Numbered from the stretch's first letter, positions 1 through 5,940 are shown. The stretch: DNA of 6,733 nt from JBBDYG01 sp040901765 (GCA_040901765.1 JBBDYG010000037.1:1-6733), one strand, 5' to 3'. Notes: a model not told the origin generated them from the sequence alone. Numbers and translations: made by a program.

Positions 1-42
1 CCAGCGGAAGTAATTGCCAAGTACCTCTGTTGCAATTGATTC

Positions 43-2530
43 TTGACATCACCGGAAGCAAACAGTATCTCCGGCACAAATTACGTGTTTGCTCCCGCTG
101 GAAACTACACACTCAGTGTGGCAGGCAGCGGCGGTGACAACCAAGGCGACTTTGATATCAACAACGGGCACATGGTGATCGTTGGCACGGGTGCCGGGAA
201 AACGGTTATTGATGCTACGACGCTCGCCGCGCGCGACCGCGTTTTTGAGACACTTGAGGCAGGTTCGCTGGACCTCGCGCGGGTTACACTCACCGGCGGG
301 CAAACTACGGATGATGGCGGGGCGATTCGCGTTAAGAACAATACGACGGTGGGCGTGCGCGAGCTGACGCTGCGCGATGTGGCGATTGTGCGGAACACGG
401 CTACGAACGCAACTGGGAACGGGAATGGCGGAGGCCTTTATCTCGAGCCGGGCGCGGAGGCGCACATGATTCGCAGCGTAATCACCGACAACACAGCGCA
501 GACGACCGACGACGGTGGCGGGGGCGGCATTTATGCTGGTGGCAATTTGACCGTGGGAGCGAAGGTGCGGCTGGAGCAATCGATCGTTGCCGATAATACG
601 GCCAACAATAGCATGGGCAATGACCTGTTCCGGGTGCCGATCGCATTCTTCACCAGCTTCGGCGGCAACATGTTCACCAGCGTCGCGGGTTCAAATTTCA
701 CCACGTCAGGGCTTCTTGGCAGCGATCTGGTGAGCACCGATGTCGACTACATTGTGACGAGCGTTATCGATTTCACGATTGGTGCGGACGATGATTGGGT
801 TCTCTCGCTGCGGGAAGCGGTGAATGACGCCGTTGGCACTCCCAACGCGCAAACCGTGTGGGTGCCTGCCTGGCACCACGTGCTGACGAAGGATGACGAA
901 GGCGATATGGAGATCGATTTCGGCCATATGAAGATCGTCGGGTCCGGCGCTGGTTCGACGATCATCGACGCCGGGGGACTCACCACTCCGGATCGCATCT
1001 TCGAGACGCATGGCTCCGGATCCCTCGATCTTTCACGGGTCACGCTGACCGGCGGGCAGACCGGCAACGACGGCGGGGCGATTCGCTTGAACAACAATAC
1101 AACGCCCACCGTTCGCGAGTTGACGCTGACGGAGGTGGCGATCATCGGGAACAAAGCCACCAACAGCAACGGAAATGGCAATGGCGGCGGGATTTACTTT
1201 GGGCTTAACACGGAGGGGCATATCATACGCAGCGTTGTTTCCGCCAACTCGACGCAACACACTCAGACATACAACGGCGGCGGCGGAATCTACGCGGCGG
1301 GCACCGGGACGGACGCTTCAAAAGTGAGATTGGAACAATCAATCGTGGCCCAAAACACTACCAGCAATAACAACGGTAACGATCTGTTGTCGACGCCAAT
1401 CGCTCAGTTCACGAGTTACGGCGGAAACATGTTCACGAGCGTCACTGGATCGAACTTGGACCCGAACGTGGATCCGAACAGTCTGCTGCCGACGGACCAC
1501 GTCAGTTCAAGCGTCGACTACGTGGTGACGGGCATTGTCGATACTTTCAACCACGCGAACGACTCGCTGGTGCGGTCGCTACGGGATGCGATTGACACGG
1601 CCAATACGACGTCCGGCATGCAAGAGATTTGGCTGCCGGCGTGGAAGTTCGAGATGCTGATCACCGGTAATGGCGGCGCGGAGCAGGGCGACCTCGACAT
1701 TGTGAGCACGATCGCGATCCGCGGCTCGGGGCCGGGGCAGACGATCATCGACGGCTTCAGCATGACCAGCGACGACCGGCTTTTCGACATCACCAGCGGC
1801 GACACACTCGATCTGTCGTGGGTGACACTGTGCCTGGGCGAGTCGCCCAACGGCTCGCAGGCAGACGGCGGGGCGATTCGCGTGCAGAATGGCGGCATCT
1901 TGAATCTGGATCACAGTGCCATTGTCGGAAACGCAACCGGTAGCTCGGGCAAGGGCGGAGCTATTTACTTTAACTCCACCGGCCGCGGCTCGATTACCAA
2001 CAGCGTGATCACTGTCAACGAGTCCGACGATGAGACCGGCGGCGTGCATCTAGAGTCTGCCAGCACCATGAATTCCGCCCACAATGTGGTCGTGCAAAAC
2101 ACGATCATTGCCAACAACACGGAAGGGGGAATGATGGGCCACGACGTGTTCGCCGGAACCCATCGGTCGTTCACGTCAGGCGGCAACAATCGGTTGGGGA
2201 ATGAGACGATGGGTCTCGCTCACGGCGTTAACGGCGACATTGTCGGCTCGCCGGATTACATCGTCACCGGGCTGGCCGACACTTGGGACGGCACCAGCGA
2301 CCCGATCGTGATGTCGCTGCGGGACGCGATTGACTTGGCGAATCAGACGAGCGCCACCGATGAAATCTGGCTGCCGGCGTGGGATTTCATATTGACCCAG
2401 GAACGCACGGTTTTTAATGTTCCGGAAATCGACGTTGCGATAGGCGACTTGGAGGTTGAGCAGTCGCTGATCATCCTCGGAGTGGGTACTTCATTCACAT
2501 CGGTGCAATGGCGGCCTGACGCTGTGGTCG
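43..2530 (+). repeat. Tandem ~740-770 bp internal coding repeats
   Basis: The beta-helix gene is built of repeats visible in DNA and protein. Taking SLRE/DA as the unit start gives units at 43-804 (left-truncated), 805-1575 (771 bp), 1576-2313 (738 bp) and a partial one from 2314. A 15-nt block, GGCGGGGCGATTCGC, is identical in three units at 316-330, 1072-1086 and 1867-1881. Units 1 and 2 are closest to each other; unit 3 has diverged in its second half. The pattern suggests growth by unequal recombination, which is an inference. Confidence 0.85.
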
Positions 2531-2736
2531 ACAAAGTGTTTGAGCTTCGGGGCGACTACAACGGCGATGGAACGGTCAACGCGGCGGACTATACGGTCTG
2601 GCAGAACACACTGCATTCAACGACCGATTTGCGGGCCGATGGTGACGACAACGGGACCGTTCAGCAGGCCGATTACAACGTCTGGTACGCGCGCATCGGC
2701 TTCACGCTCACTTTGACCGGTATAACCGTGAGCTGA
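43..2736 (+). CDS. Large beta-helix repeat protein with C-terminal type I dockerin (5'-partial)
   Basis: The 897 residues contain at least three tandem units of about 250 residues. Each begins with SLRE/DA (residues 255, 512, 758), then an IWLPAW-like strand (272, 529, 775), a G-x-G-x-G-x-T-x-ID turn (48, 300, 561), a DGGAIR strand, a GNGNGGGIY-like strand and an SIVAxNT strand. This Gly/Asn/Thr-rich pattern fits right-handed parallel beta-helix surface proteins, including choice-of-anchor Q proteins. A fourth unit breaks off near residue 830. A two-loop type I dockerin follows: D838, N840, D842, D849, and then D866, D868, N870, D877. The likely role is a secreted or cell-surface structural or adhesive protein; the dockerin suggests docking to a cohesin-like partner. 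No enzyme motif is visible. The TTG at 43 is only the first possible start after an in-frame TGA at 37-39. There is no signal peptide and the protein begins inside a repeat, so the true N-terminus lies upstream or the frame is broken. The family call is solid and the start is not. Confidence 0.85.
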   Translation: MTSPEANSISGTNYVFAPAGNYTLSVAGSGGDNQGDFDINNGHMVIVGTGAGKTVIDATTLAARDRVFETLEAGSLDLARVTLTGGQTTDDGGAIRVKNNTTVGVRELTLRDVAIVRNTATNATGNGNGGGLYLEPGAEAHMIRSVITDNTAQTTDDGGGGGIYAGGNLTVGAKVRLEQSIVADNTANNSMGNDLFRVPIAFFTSFGGNMFTSVAGSNFTTSGLLGSDLVSTDVDYIVTSVIDFTIGADDDWVLSLREAVNDAVGTPNAQTVWVPAWHHVLTKDDEGDMEIDFGHMKIVGSGAGSTIIDAGGLTTPDRIFETHGSGSLDLSRVTLTGGQTGNDGGAIRLNNNTTPTVRELTLTEVAIIGNKATNSNGNGNGGGIYFGLNTEGHIIRSVVSANSTQHTQTYNGGGGIYAAGTGTDASKVRLEQSIVAQNTTSNNNGNDLLSTPIAQFTSYGGNMFTSVTGSNLDPNVDPNSLLPTDHVSSSVDYVVTGIVDTFNHANDSLVRSLRDAIDTANTTSGMQEIWLPAWKFEMLITGNGGAEQGDLDIVSTIAIRGSGPGQTIIDGFSMTSDDRLFDITSGDTLDLSWVTLCLGESPNGSQADGGAIRVQNGGILNLDHSAIVGNATGSSGKGGAIYFNSTGRGSITNSVITVNESDDETGGVHLESASTMNSAHNVVVQNTIIANNTEGGMMGHDVFAGTHRSFTSGGNNRLGNETMGLAHGVNGDIVGSPDYIVTGLADTWDGTSDPIVMSLRDAIDLANQTSATDEIWLPAWDFILTQERTVFNVPEIDVAIGDLEVEQSLIILGVGTSFTSVQWRPDAVVDKVFELRGDYNGDGTVNAADYTVWQNTLHSTTDLRADGDDNGTVQQADYNVWYARIGFTLTLTGITVS
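2551..2682 (+). other. Type I dockerin domain within the beta-helix CDS
   Basis: Codons 837-880 encode two EF-hand-like calcium loops of the dockerin type. Loop one is DYNGDGTVNAAD followed by the helix YTVWQ; loop two is DGDDNGTVQQAD followed by YNVW. Calcium-ligand positions 1, 3, 5 and 12 are filled by D, N, D, D and by D, D, N, D. Dockerins bind cohesins in cellulosomes, but planctomycetes carry many dockerins outside cellulosomes and the partner here is unknown. Only 17 residues follow, with no transmembrane helix and no PEP-CTERM tail. Confidence 0.88.
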
Positions 2737-2764
2737 CCGGTCGGTCTTAGGCAGGATCGCCCCA

Positions 2765-2986
2765 CTAGGCCGCGACGCGTTTAGGAATCGTAAACGAATA
2801 GAGCACCACGACCGATCCGGCCGCGAGCAAGCTCCAGGGCGCCCACTCGGGCGGAACGACTTCGCGACTCGCGAGGGCTTGTCCATCGCGAATTTCCGGC
2901 TTCAAGACGGCCTTGTCGAGAACCAGCGCCTCGAATCCCAGCACGCAACTGTAGAAACCCAAAGCTAGAAACAGCGCCCGCCACAT
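2765..2986 (-). CDS. Small two-helix membrane protein, planctomycete-type, function unknown
   Basis: This 73-residue protein starts with ATG at 2986. It has two hydrophobic segments, residues about 4-23 (ALFLALGFYSCVLGFEALVL) and about 51-66, joined by a polar linker. The linker leads into a PPEWAPWSLL motif before the second helix, and the tail TIPKRVAA is positively charged. I recall similar short proteins with a PPEWAPWSLL-(S/A)AG-VV-LYSFT core from planctomycete genomes, which argues for a real gene. The positive tail suggests a cytoplasmic C-terminus. It lies 154 bp downstream of rimK on the same strand and converges on the beta-helix gene with only 28 bp between stops. No clear Shine-Dalgarno sequence precedes the ATG. 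The function is unknown; the position might make it a rim-linked membrane partner, but shared transcription is not shown. Confidence 0.75.
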   Translation of the reverse strand: MWRALFLALGFYSCVLGFEALVLDKAVLKPEIRDGQALASREVVPPEWAPWSLLAAGSVVVLYSFTIPKRVAA

Positions 2987-3140
2987 TTTCGAGAGAGCCT
3001 TTGAGCAGGGGGATGGAAGTCGGCTATGGAATTCATCGGCCGCGCGATAGCAGTGAGTGCAGGTAGTCGGGGCTTGCGCGTTTGCGAAAGCGCGGCTTGG
3101 GCCGGATTGCGACGGGATTAGCGGTGATAACGGGCGGCGG
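2987..3140. other. Intergenic spacer between rimK and the small membrane protein gene
   Basis: This 154-bp spacer contains one small stem-loop at 3076-3093 (GCGC, a bulged G, TTT, loop GCG, AAA, GCGC). It is not followed by a T-run on either strand, so I do not call it an intrinsic terminator. I saw no clear promoter for the small downstream gene, which leaves transcription from upstream through rimK possible. Confidence 0.4.
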
Positions 3141-4046
3141 TCACGCCTTGACGTGGTCTTTGGTGCGGCCGGGGCGAGCGCCGGTTTCGATGAATTCGAT
3201 GATTTTGCCGGCCACGTCGATCTCGCTGGCCGCTTCGATTCCTTCCAGGCCCGGCGAAGAGTTCACTTCCATGACCACCGGCCCGTGGTTGGACCGCAGC
3301 AAATCGACACCGGCCACGCGCAGGCCCATCGCCTTCGCCGAGCGGATGGCGGTGCTGCGTTCCTCGGGGGTGATTTTCACCTTCTGCGCCGAGCCGCCCC
3401 GGTGAAGGTTCGAGCGAAACTCGCCCGGCGCTGCGTTGCGCTGCATGGCCGCCACGACTTTCTCTCCGACGACAAAGCAGCGGATGTCGGCGCCGCCTGC
3501 TTCTTTGATGAATTCCTGTACGAGGATGTTCGCATCGAGTCCGCGAAAGGCCTCGATGACTGACTGCGCTGCTTTGCGAGTCTCGGCCAACACCACACCG
3601 ATGCCCTGCGTTCCTTCGAGCAGCTTGATCACCAGCGGCGCGCCGCCGCAAATGTCGATCAGTCCGTCGATGTCTTTGGTCGAGTGCGCGAAACCGGTGA
3701 CGGGCAGGCCGATTCCTTTACGCGACAAAAGCTGCAAGCAGCGGAGTTTGTCTCGCGACCGGGTGATGGCCTGCGATTCGTTCACCGAGAAGACATTCAT
3801 CATCTCGAACTGCCGCACCACGGCCGCCCCGTAGAAGGTCTGTGAGGCGCCGATGCGGGGGATGATCGCGTCGAAGCCTTCGAGCACGCGGCCGCCGTAG
3901 ATCACCTCCGGTTTGTGCGAGGTGATGTTCATGTAGCAGCGGAGATAGTCGACGACCTGAACCTCATGCCCGCGCCGCTCCCCCGCCTCGCGGATGGCTT
4001 TGGTCGAATAGATGCTGGGGCGTCGGGACAGGATGCCAATCTTCAT
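3141..4046 (-). CDS. rimK: RimK, ATP-grasp alpha-L-glutamate ligase
   Basis: This 301-residue protein aligns from memory almost end to end with E. coli RimK (300 residues). Shared blocks include MKIxILSR at the start, CYMNI (37-41), IIPRIG (61-66), the ATP-grasp lysines K100 and K141, LVxKLxEGTQGIGVVLAETR (139-157), LVQEFIKEA (175-183), DIRC (187-190), SNLHRGG (212-218), AGVDLLR (245-251) with D248, and VMEVNSSPGLEGIE (258-271) carrying metal ligands E260 and N262. RimK is a cytoplasmic ligase that adds glutamate to the C-terminus of ribosomal protein S6 using ATP and can make poly-alpha-glutamate. All expected catalytic positions look intact. Upstream on the same strand, across a foldback element, lies a RimB-type protease gene; rimB and rimK are co-encoded in Pseudomonas. 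The ATG at 4046 gives the family-standard N-terminus, but no Shine-Dalgarno sequence is evident. Confidence 0.97.
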   Translation of the reverse strand: MKIGILSRRPSIYSTKAIREAGERRGHEVQVVDYLRCYMNITSHKPEVIYGGRVLEGFDAIIPRIGASQTFYGAAVVRQFEMMNVFSVNESQAITRSRDKLRCLQLLSRKGIGLPVTGFAHSTKDIDGLIDICGGAPLVIKLLEGTQGIGVVLAETRKAAQSVIEAFRGLDANILVQEFIKEAGGADIRCFVVGEKVVAAMQRNAAPGEFRSNLHRGGSAQKVKITPEERSTAIRSAKAMGLRVAGVDLLRSNHGPVVMEVNSSPGLEGIEAASEIDVAGKIIEFIETGARPGRTKDHVKA

Positions 4047-4060
4047 GATGTAGTTCGTGC

Positions 4061-4090
4061 GTTATATTCTTTGAGTCTGGCTTTCGGCAA
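4061..4090 (-). promoter_or_regulatory. Candidate sigma70-like promoter for rimK
   Basis: On the minus strand, TTGCCG (4090-4085) is followed after 18 nt by TATAAC (4066-4061). The predicted start, near 4054, would leave a leader of only about 8 nt before the rimK ATG. That agrees with the missing Shine-Dalgarno sequence. If real, rimK can be transcribed independently of the protease gene and from outside the foldback element. It is a motif match only. Confidence 0.35.
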
Positions 4091-4119
4091 GTTGCGGAAT
4101 TCTCGCGGCCCATTTTTTT

Positions 4120-4326
4120 ACTGCGAAGCAGTTAAAGTCCAAAGCCCAGGGTCGCCGTCCGCGGCGCACCCTGGGTAAACCGCCCACGATCGAGCATTAC
4201 TCCGAAGGAGTTATACAATTCGAACTGACGACGTGTGTAACTCCTTCGGAGTAAGGATTGCGTCGGGGACGTAACCCTAGGGTGCGCTCCGCGACCCTAG
4301 GCTTTGGAGTTTAACTGCTTCGCAGT
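4120..4326. repeat. 207-bp foldback element of nested palindromes (MITE/REP-like)
   Basis: The element is one long imperfect inverted repeat with arms of about 90 bp around a 24-nt centre (4214-4237). Each arm is itself a row of three hairpins. The left arm has ACTGCGAAGCAGT (4120-4132), a stem with arms CCCAGGGT/ACCCTGGG (4145-4175), and TTACTCCGAAGGAGTTA (4197-4213). The right arm mirrors them at 4238-4254 (exact 17-bp complement), 4276-4301 (CCTAGGGT/ACCCTAGG) and 4314-4326 (exact 13-bp complement). TA dinucleotides flank CTGCG...CGCAG at 4119-4120 and 4326-4327, compatible with a TA target duplication. There is no transposase inside, so it would be non-autonomous. It separates the protease gene from rimK, and its stems could also affect read-through or mRNA stability. 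The structure is read directly; mobility is inferred. Confidence 0.8.
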
Positions 4327-4371
4327 ATCGGAATCAGCCATCAACTTCCCGGATGAATCGATTCGCATAAT

Positions 4372-4839
4372 CTATCTGGCGGGTTTATCGCGCCGCCTCT
4401 GCGCTTGAAACGAACTGCCTGGGTCGACCAGGAAATGGTCCCGCAGGGCCTGCCTTCCCAGCAGCATGCGAAACCCCATTTCATCGCGGGCGATCAAGGT
4501 TAGCTCGACTTTCCACCGCTGGTTCGATAATACCACGTCGGTGAAGATCACTGGCCGGAGCGTTATGTGCCCCCCCGAGGTGGTGACGTTCCGCATGTCG
4601 ATCACCTCCGCCTCGCAAGCCCGCACGATGCGCGAGTTGCGCTGGACGGGGTGGACCTTGAACCGCACGAACTGGCTGCCTTGGTGATCGAAGTAGGCGA
4701 TGTCGTACGCATGCAACGCCGAGGAGCGGGCGCCCGTGTCGACCTTGGCCTTGATCCGGGCGATTCCCAACTCCGGCAGCGCCAGCCACTCGCGCCAGCC
4801 GATTGCAGGCAACTGCCGAGGTGTCGGTCGATGGACCAT
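4372..4839 (-). CDS. RimB-like retropepsin-type protease (COG4067/PF05618, 'ATP-dependent zinc protease')
   Basis: The product is 155 residues from the ATG at 4839, a usual length for this family. IGWREWLALPELGI (13-26) leads into KAKVDTGARSSALHA (30-44), whose DTGA (34-37) is the aspartyl-protease-like catalytic motif. A second conserved block, GFRMLLGRQAL (122-132), and an FLVDPGSSF end follow. Many databases label the family a putative ATP-dependent zinc protease, although its core resembles retropepsins. In Pseudomonas the homologue RimB is encoded with RimK and acts in control of S6 glutamylation. The pairing here on one strand supports the same role, presumably cytoplasmic. The frame is open further to a TTG at 4890, but the extra 17 residues do not resemble the family, so I prefer the ATG. 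Spacing to rimK is 325 bp and is mostly the foldback element. Confidence 0.9.
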   Translation of the reverse strand: MVHRPTPRQLPAIGWREWLALPELGIARIKAKVDTGARSSALHAYDIAYFDHQGSQFVRFKVHPVQRNSRIVRACEAEVIDMRNVTTSGGHITLRPVIFTDVVLSNQRWKVELTLIARDEMGFRMLLGRQALRDHFLVDPGSSFQAQRRRDKPAR

Positions 4840-4874
4840 AGATCGATTGCGGCAAATCCCGGGCCGACGGGGCC

Positions 4875-4905
4875 TAGTCACGCCAGGCAAGCTTAGGGTT
4901 ATACT
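4875..4905 (+). promoter_or_regulatory. Candidate promoter for the lipoprotein gene
   Basis: On the plus strand, TATACT (4900-4905) is a good -10 box, with a weak TAGTCA (4875-4880) upstream at a long 19-nt spacing. The start would lie near 4912 and leave a leader of about 110 nt. The -10 overlaps the minus-strand box TATAAC in GTTATACT (4898-4905), so polymerase could not easily occupy both directions at once. Unproven. Confidence 0.3.
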
Positions 4906-4926
4906 GGACGGCCCGGTAGGGGTCTA
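4898..4926 (-). promoter_or_regulatory. Candidate promoter for the RimB-like gene, back-to-back with the lipoprotein promoter
   Basis: On the minus strand, TAGACC (4926-4921), a 17-nt spacer and TATAAC (4903-4898) form a reasonable sigma70-like promoter. Transcription would begin near 4891, giving a leader of about 50 nt before the ATG at 4839 and none before the alternative TTG at 4890. This supports the shorter protein. The same bases read on the other strand give a -10 for the divergent lipoprotein gene. Confidence 0.4.
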
Positions 4927-4953
4927 CGGCGCGACACGGTGCCAGCGCCTACC
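4915..4953 (+). promoter_or_regulatory. Leader stem-loop upstream of the lipoprotein gene
   Basis: GGTA (4915-4918) pairs with TACC (4950-4953), and GGCGC (4928-4932) pairs with GCGCC (4945-4949), giving a 9-bp stem with a 9-nt bulge and a 12-nt loop. A competing hairpin, GTAG-gggt-CTAC (4916-4927), uses the same left arm. It falls in the predicted 5' leader, about 70 nt before the start codon. It may be a stability or regulatory element, but no known riboswitch class is recognised. Confidence 0.3.
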
Positions 4954-5024
4954 ATCGCTTCCCAAGCCATTGAACGTGAATTAGTAACCACGGAAGTTTA
5001 AGCCAAAAATTAGGAGTAGCACGT

Positions 5025-5597
5025 ATGTTCGTATCCCTGCGCAGTATTGGTTTAGCAAGCATCGCGGGCCTTTCCATTGTCGTTCTGGCCGGGTGCGGTG
5101 GTGGCGAGCCAGAGCCAGCTCCGGTTGCCGACCACGATCACGAGCATGAGGAAATGCCGGAAACATTTTCCGCGGCCGTGGCAGAGCTAAAAGAGCACGC
5201 GCCGGAGGTGAAGGAAGCCTTCGACGCAGGCAAGCCGGAAGACGCCCACGACGCACTCCATCACCTGGGAGAAATGTCTGAGGTCATGACGGACTTGATT
5301 GATTCTTCGACCCTTACCCCCGAGCAAAAGGCCGAGGCCAAGGAAGCCAGCGAAACGCTCTTCGATCAATACATGCGGCTCGATACCGAAGTGCTGCACG
5401 ACGCCAGCACGGAACTAAAGTACGAAGACGTGGCCGGCAAGATCGACGAGTCGCTAGCGAAGCTCGAGGTGCTCGCGCCGGCTGAAGATGCGCACGCGGC
5501 GGATACGCACGCGGAAGACGGCGCCGAGAACGCTTCGGAAGAGCCGCCCACCGACGAGACCGCCGACGAGAACCCAACGGAAGAGGCGTTGCCGTAA
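5025..5597 (+). CDS. Acidic His-containing lipoprotein, unknown function
   Basis: This 190-residue protein has a clear lipoprotein signal: a short basic start with R6, a hydrophobic stretch to residue 22, and the lipobox LAGC (21-24) with C24 as the lipidated residue. AGGAG at 5012-5016, 8 nt before the ATG, fixes the start. The mature protein begins with Gly/Pro/Glu linker, then HDHEH (37-41), a plausible metal-binding cluster. A mainly helical domain follows at about 46-150, with more histidines (H58, H75, H79, H80). It ends in a 40-residue Asp/Glu/Ala tail (151-190). The pattern AAVAELKEHAPEV...AFDAGKPEDAHDALHHLGE resembles helical-bundle lipoproteins of planctomycetes that I recall, loosely like cytochrome c', but there is no CxxCH haem motif and C24 is the only cysteine. 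It is probably anchored on the periplasmic side of a membrane. A metal-related role is speculative. It diverges from the RimB-like gene. Confidence 0.88.
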   Translation: MFVSLRSIGLASIAGLSIVVLAGCGGGEPEPAPVADHDHEHEEMPETFSAAVAELKEHAPEVKEAFDAGKPEDAHDALHHLGEMSEVMTDLIDSSTLTPEQKAEAKEASETLFDQYMRLDTEVLHDASTELKYEDVAGKIDESLAKLEVLAPAEDAHAADTHAEDGAENASEEPPTDETADENPTEEALP

Positions 5598-5667
5598 TCG
5601 CGGCAGACCACTGATGCACCGCTCGACGTTGCCAAGCGGCTTCGTGATCTCATCGGGCTGACAGCAT

Positions 5668-5733
5668 AGTAGGCAGTAAAAGAATGCGACGTGCGTCGCC
5701 TTGTTTCTTCACTGCCTACGGCCTCTGCCTACT
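5668..5733. repeat. Palindromic repeat family 2, copy A
   Basis: Outer arms AGTAGGCAGT (5668-5677) and ACTGCCTAC (5711-5719) are complementary, and an inner perfect hairpin GCGACG-TG-CGTCGC (5686-5699) sits between them. A further CTGCCTACT closes the copy at 5725-5733. It is related, in opposite orientation, to the copy at 6291-6357: TTTCTTCACTGCC (5704-5716) is the exact complement of 6307-6319. It lies 70 bp past the lipoprotein stop and could help end its mRNA, though no T-run follows. Confidence 0.65.
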
Positions 5734-5750
5734 TCTCCAAAACTTTGTGC

Positions 5751-5808
5751 TTGAAAAATGCCACCCTTTCTGGTAGTGTACATACAAATCTGTACACCAA
5801 CCAGGAGG
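5751..5808 (+). promoter_or_regulatory. Promoter, operator-like palindrome and strong RBS of an orphan leader
   Basis: TTGAAA (5751-5756), a 17-nt spacer and TAGTGT (5774-5779) with an upstream TG (5771-5772) form an extended -10 promoter. Overlapping the -10 and start region is a perfect inverted repeat, GTGTACA (5776-5782) and TGTACAC (5791-5797), spaced by 8 nt as expected for a dimeric repressor site. Around it lie CTGGT/ACCAG (5770-5774, 5800-5804) and AAATGCC/GGCATTT (5756-5762, 5807-5813), so the region can also fold as one extended hairpin. AGGAGG (5803-5808) is a full Shine-Dalgarno sequence 8 nt before an ATG. The regulator is not identifiable; TGTA-type palindromes suit several families. 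Confidence 0.5.
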
Positions 5809-5816
5809 CATTTGTC

Positions 5817-5855
5817 ATGCATTCCCACACTCGTCCACCGCCCGCCGAGGAATGA
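5817..5855 (+). pseudogene. 12-codon reading frame after a strong RBS; gene remnant or leader peptide
   Basis: The ATG at 5817 has an ideal AGGAGG 8 nt upstream and a well-formed promoter/operator, but the frame MHSHTRPPPAEE stops at a TGA (5853-5855). Continuing in the same frame past the stop to about 6026 gives no recognisable protein and runs through tandem heptamers. The best reading is the 5' end of a lost gene, its body replaced by repeats. A short leader peptide is the alternative. No family is recognised. Confidence 0.35.
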
Positions 5856-5904
5856 GAAAAGCGAGGAAGCGAGAATAGGCCCAAGCCATTCTCGACCGTC
5901 CTAG

Positions 5905-5939
5905 ATTCCGCATTCCGCATTCTGAAATCCGCATTCCGC
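5905..5939. repeat. Five tandem heptanucleotides, consensus ATTCCGC
   Basis: Units at 5905-5911, 5912-5918 and 5933-5939 are exact ATTCCGC. The unit at 5919-5925 is ATTCTGA and the one at 5926-5932 is AATCCGC. This is a small, partly decayed tandem array in non-coding DNA. Spurious frames across it read as alternating N/R/F-rich peptides. Confidence 0.8.
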
Positions 5940-5940
5940 G

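Noticed and set aside
49..1898. Several long minus-strand open frames opposite the beta-helix gene
   Set aside because: They mirror the Gly/Asn-rich repeats of the plus-strand gene, recur in the same places in each repeat unit and encode no recognisable protein.
3076..3093. Possible intrinsic terminator after rimK
   Set aside because: The stem is short and bulged, with no T-run on either strand.
3057..3834. Plus-strand open frames across rimK
   Set aside because: RimK is certain on the minus strand over its full family length; these frames are Arg/Ala-rich antisense shadows.
4113..4119. T-run next to the foldback element as a terminator tail
   Set aside because: On the plus strand the T-run precedes the hairpin rather than following it, and no plus-strand gene reads into it.
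3915..4178. Plus-strand 87-codon frame running from rimK into the foldback element
   Set aside because: It is antisense to rimK and then translates the palindromic repeat; there is no ribosome-binding site and no family.
4466..4896. Plus-strand open frames opposite the RimB-like gene
   Set aside because: The minus-strand product has DTGA and MLLGRQAL family motifs; the opposite frames show none.
5905..5939. Possible CRISPR-like array
   Set aside because: The units are 7 bp and directly abutting, with no spacers and no cas genes nearby.
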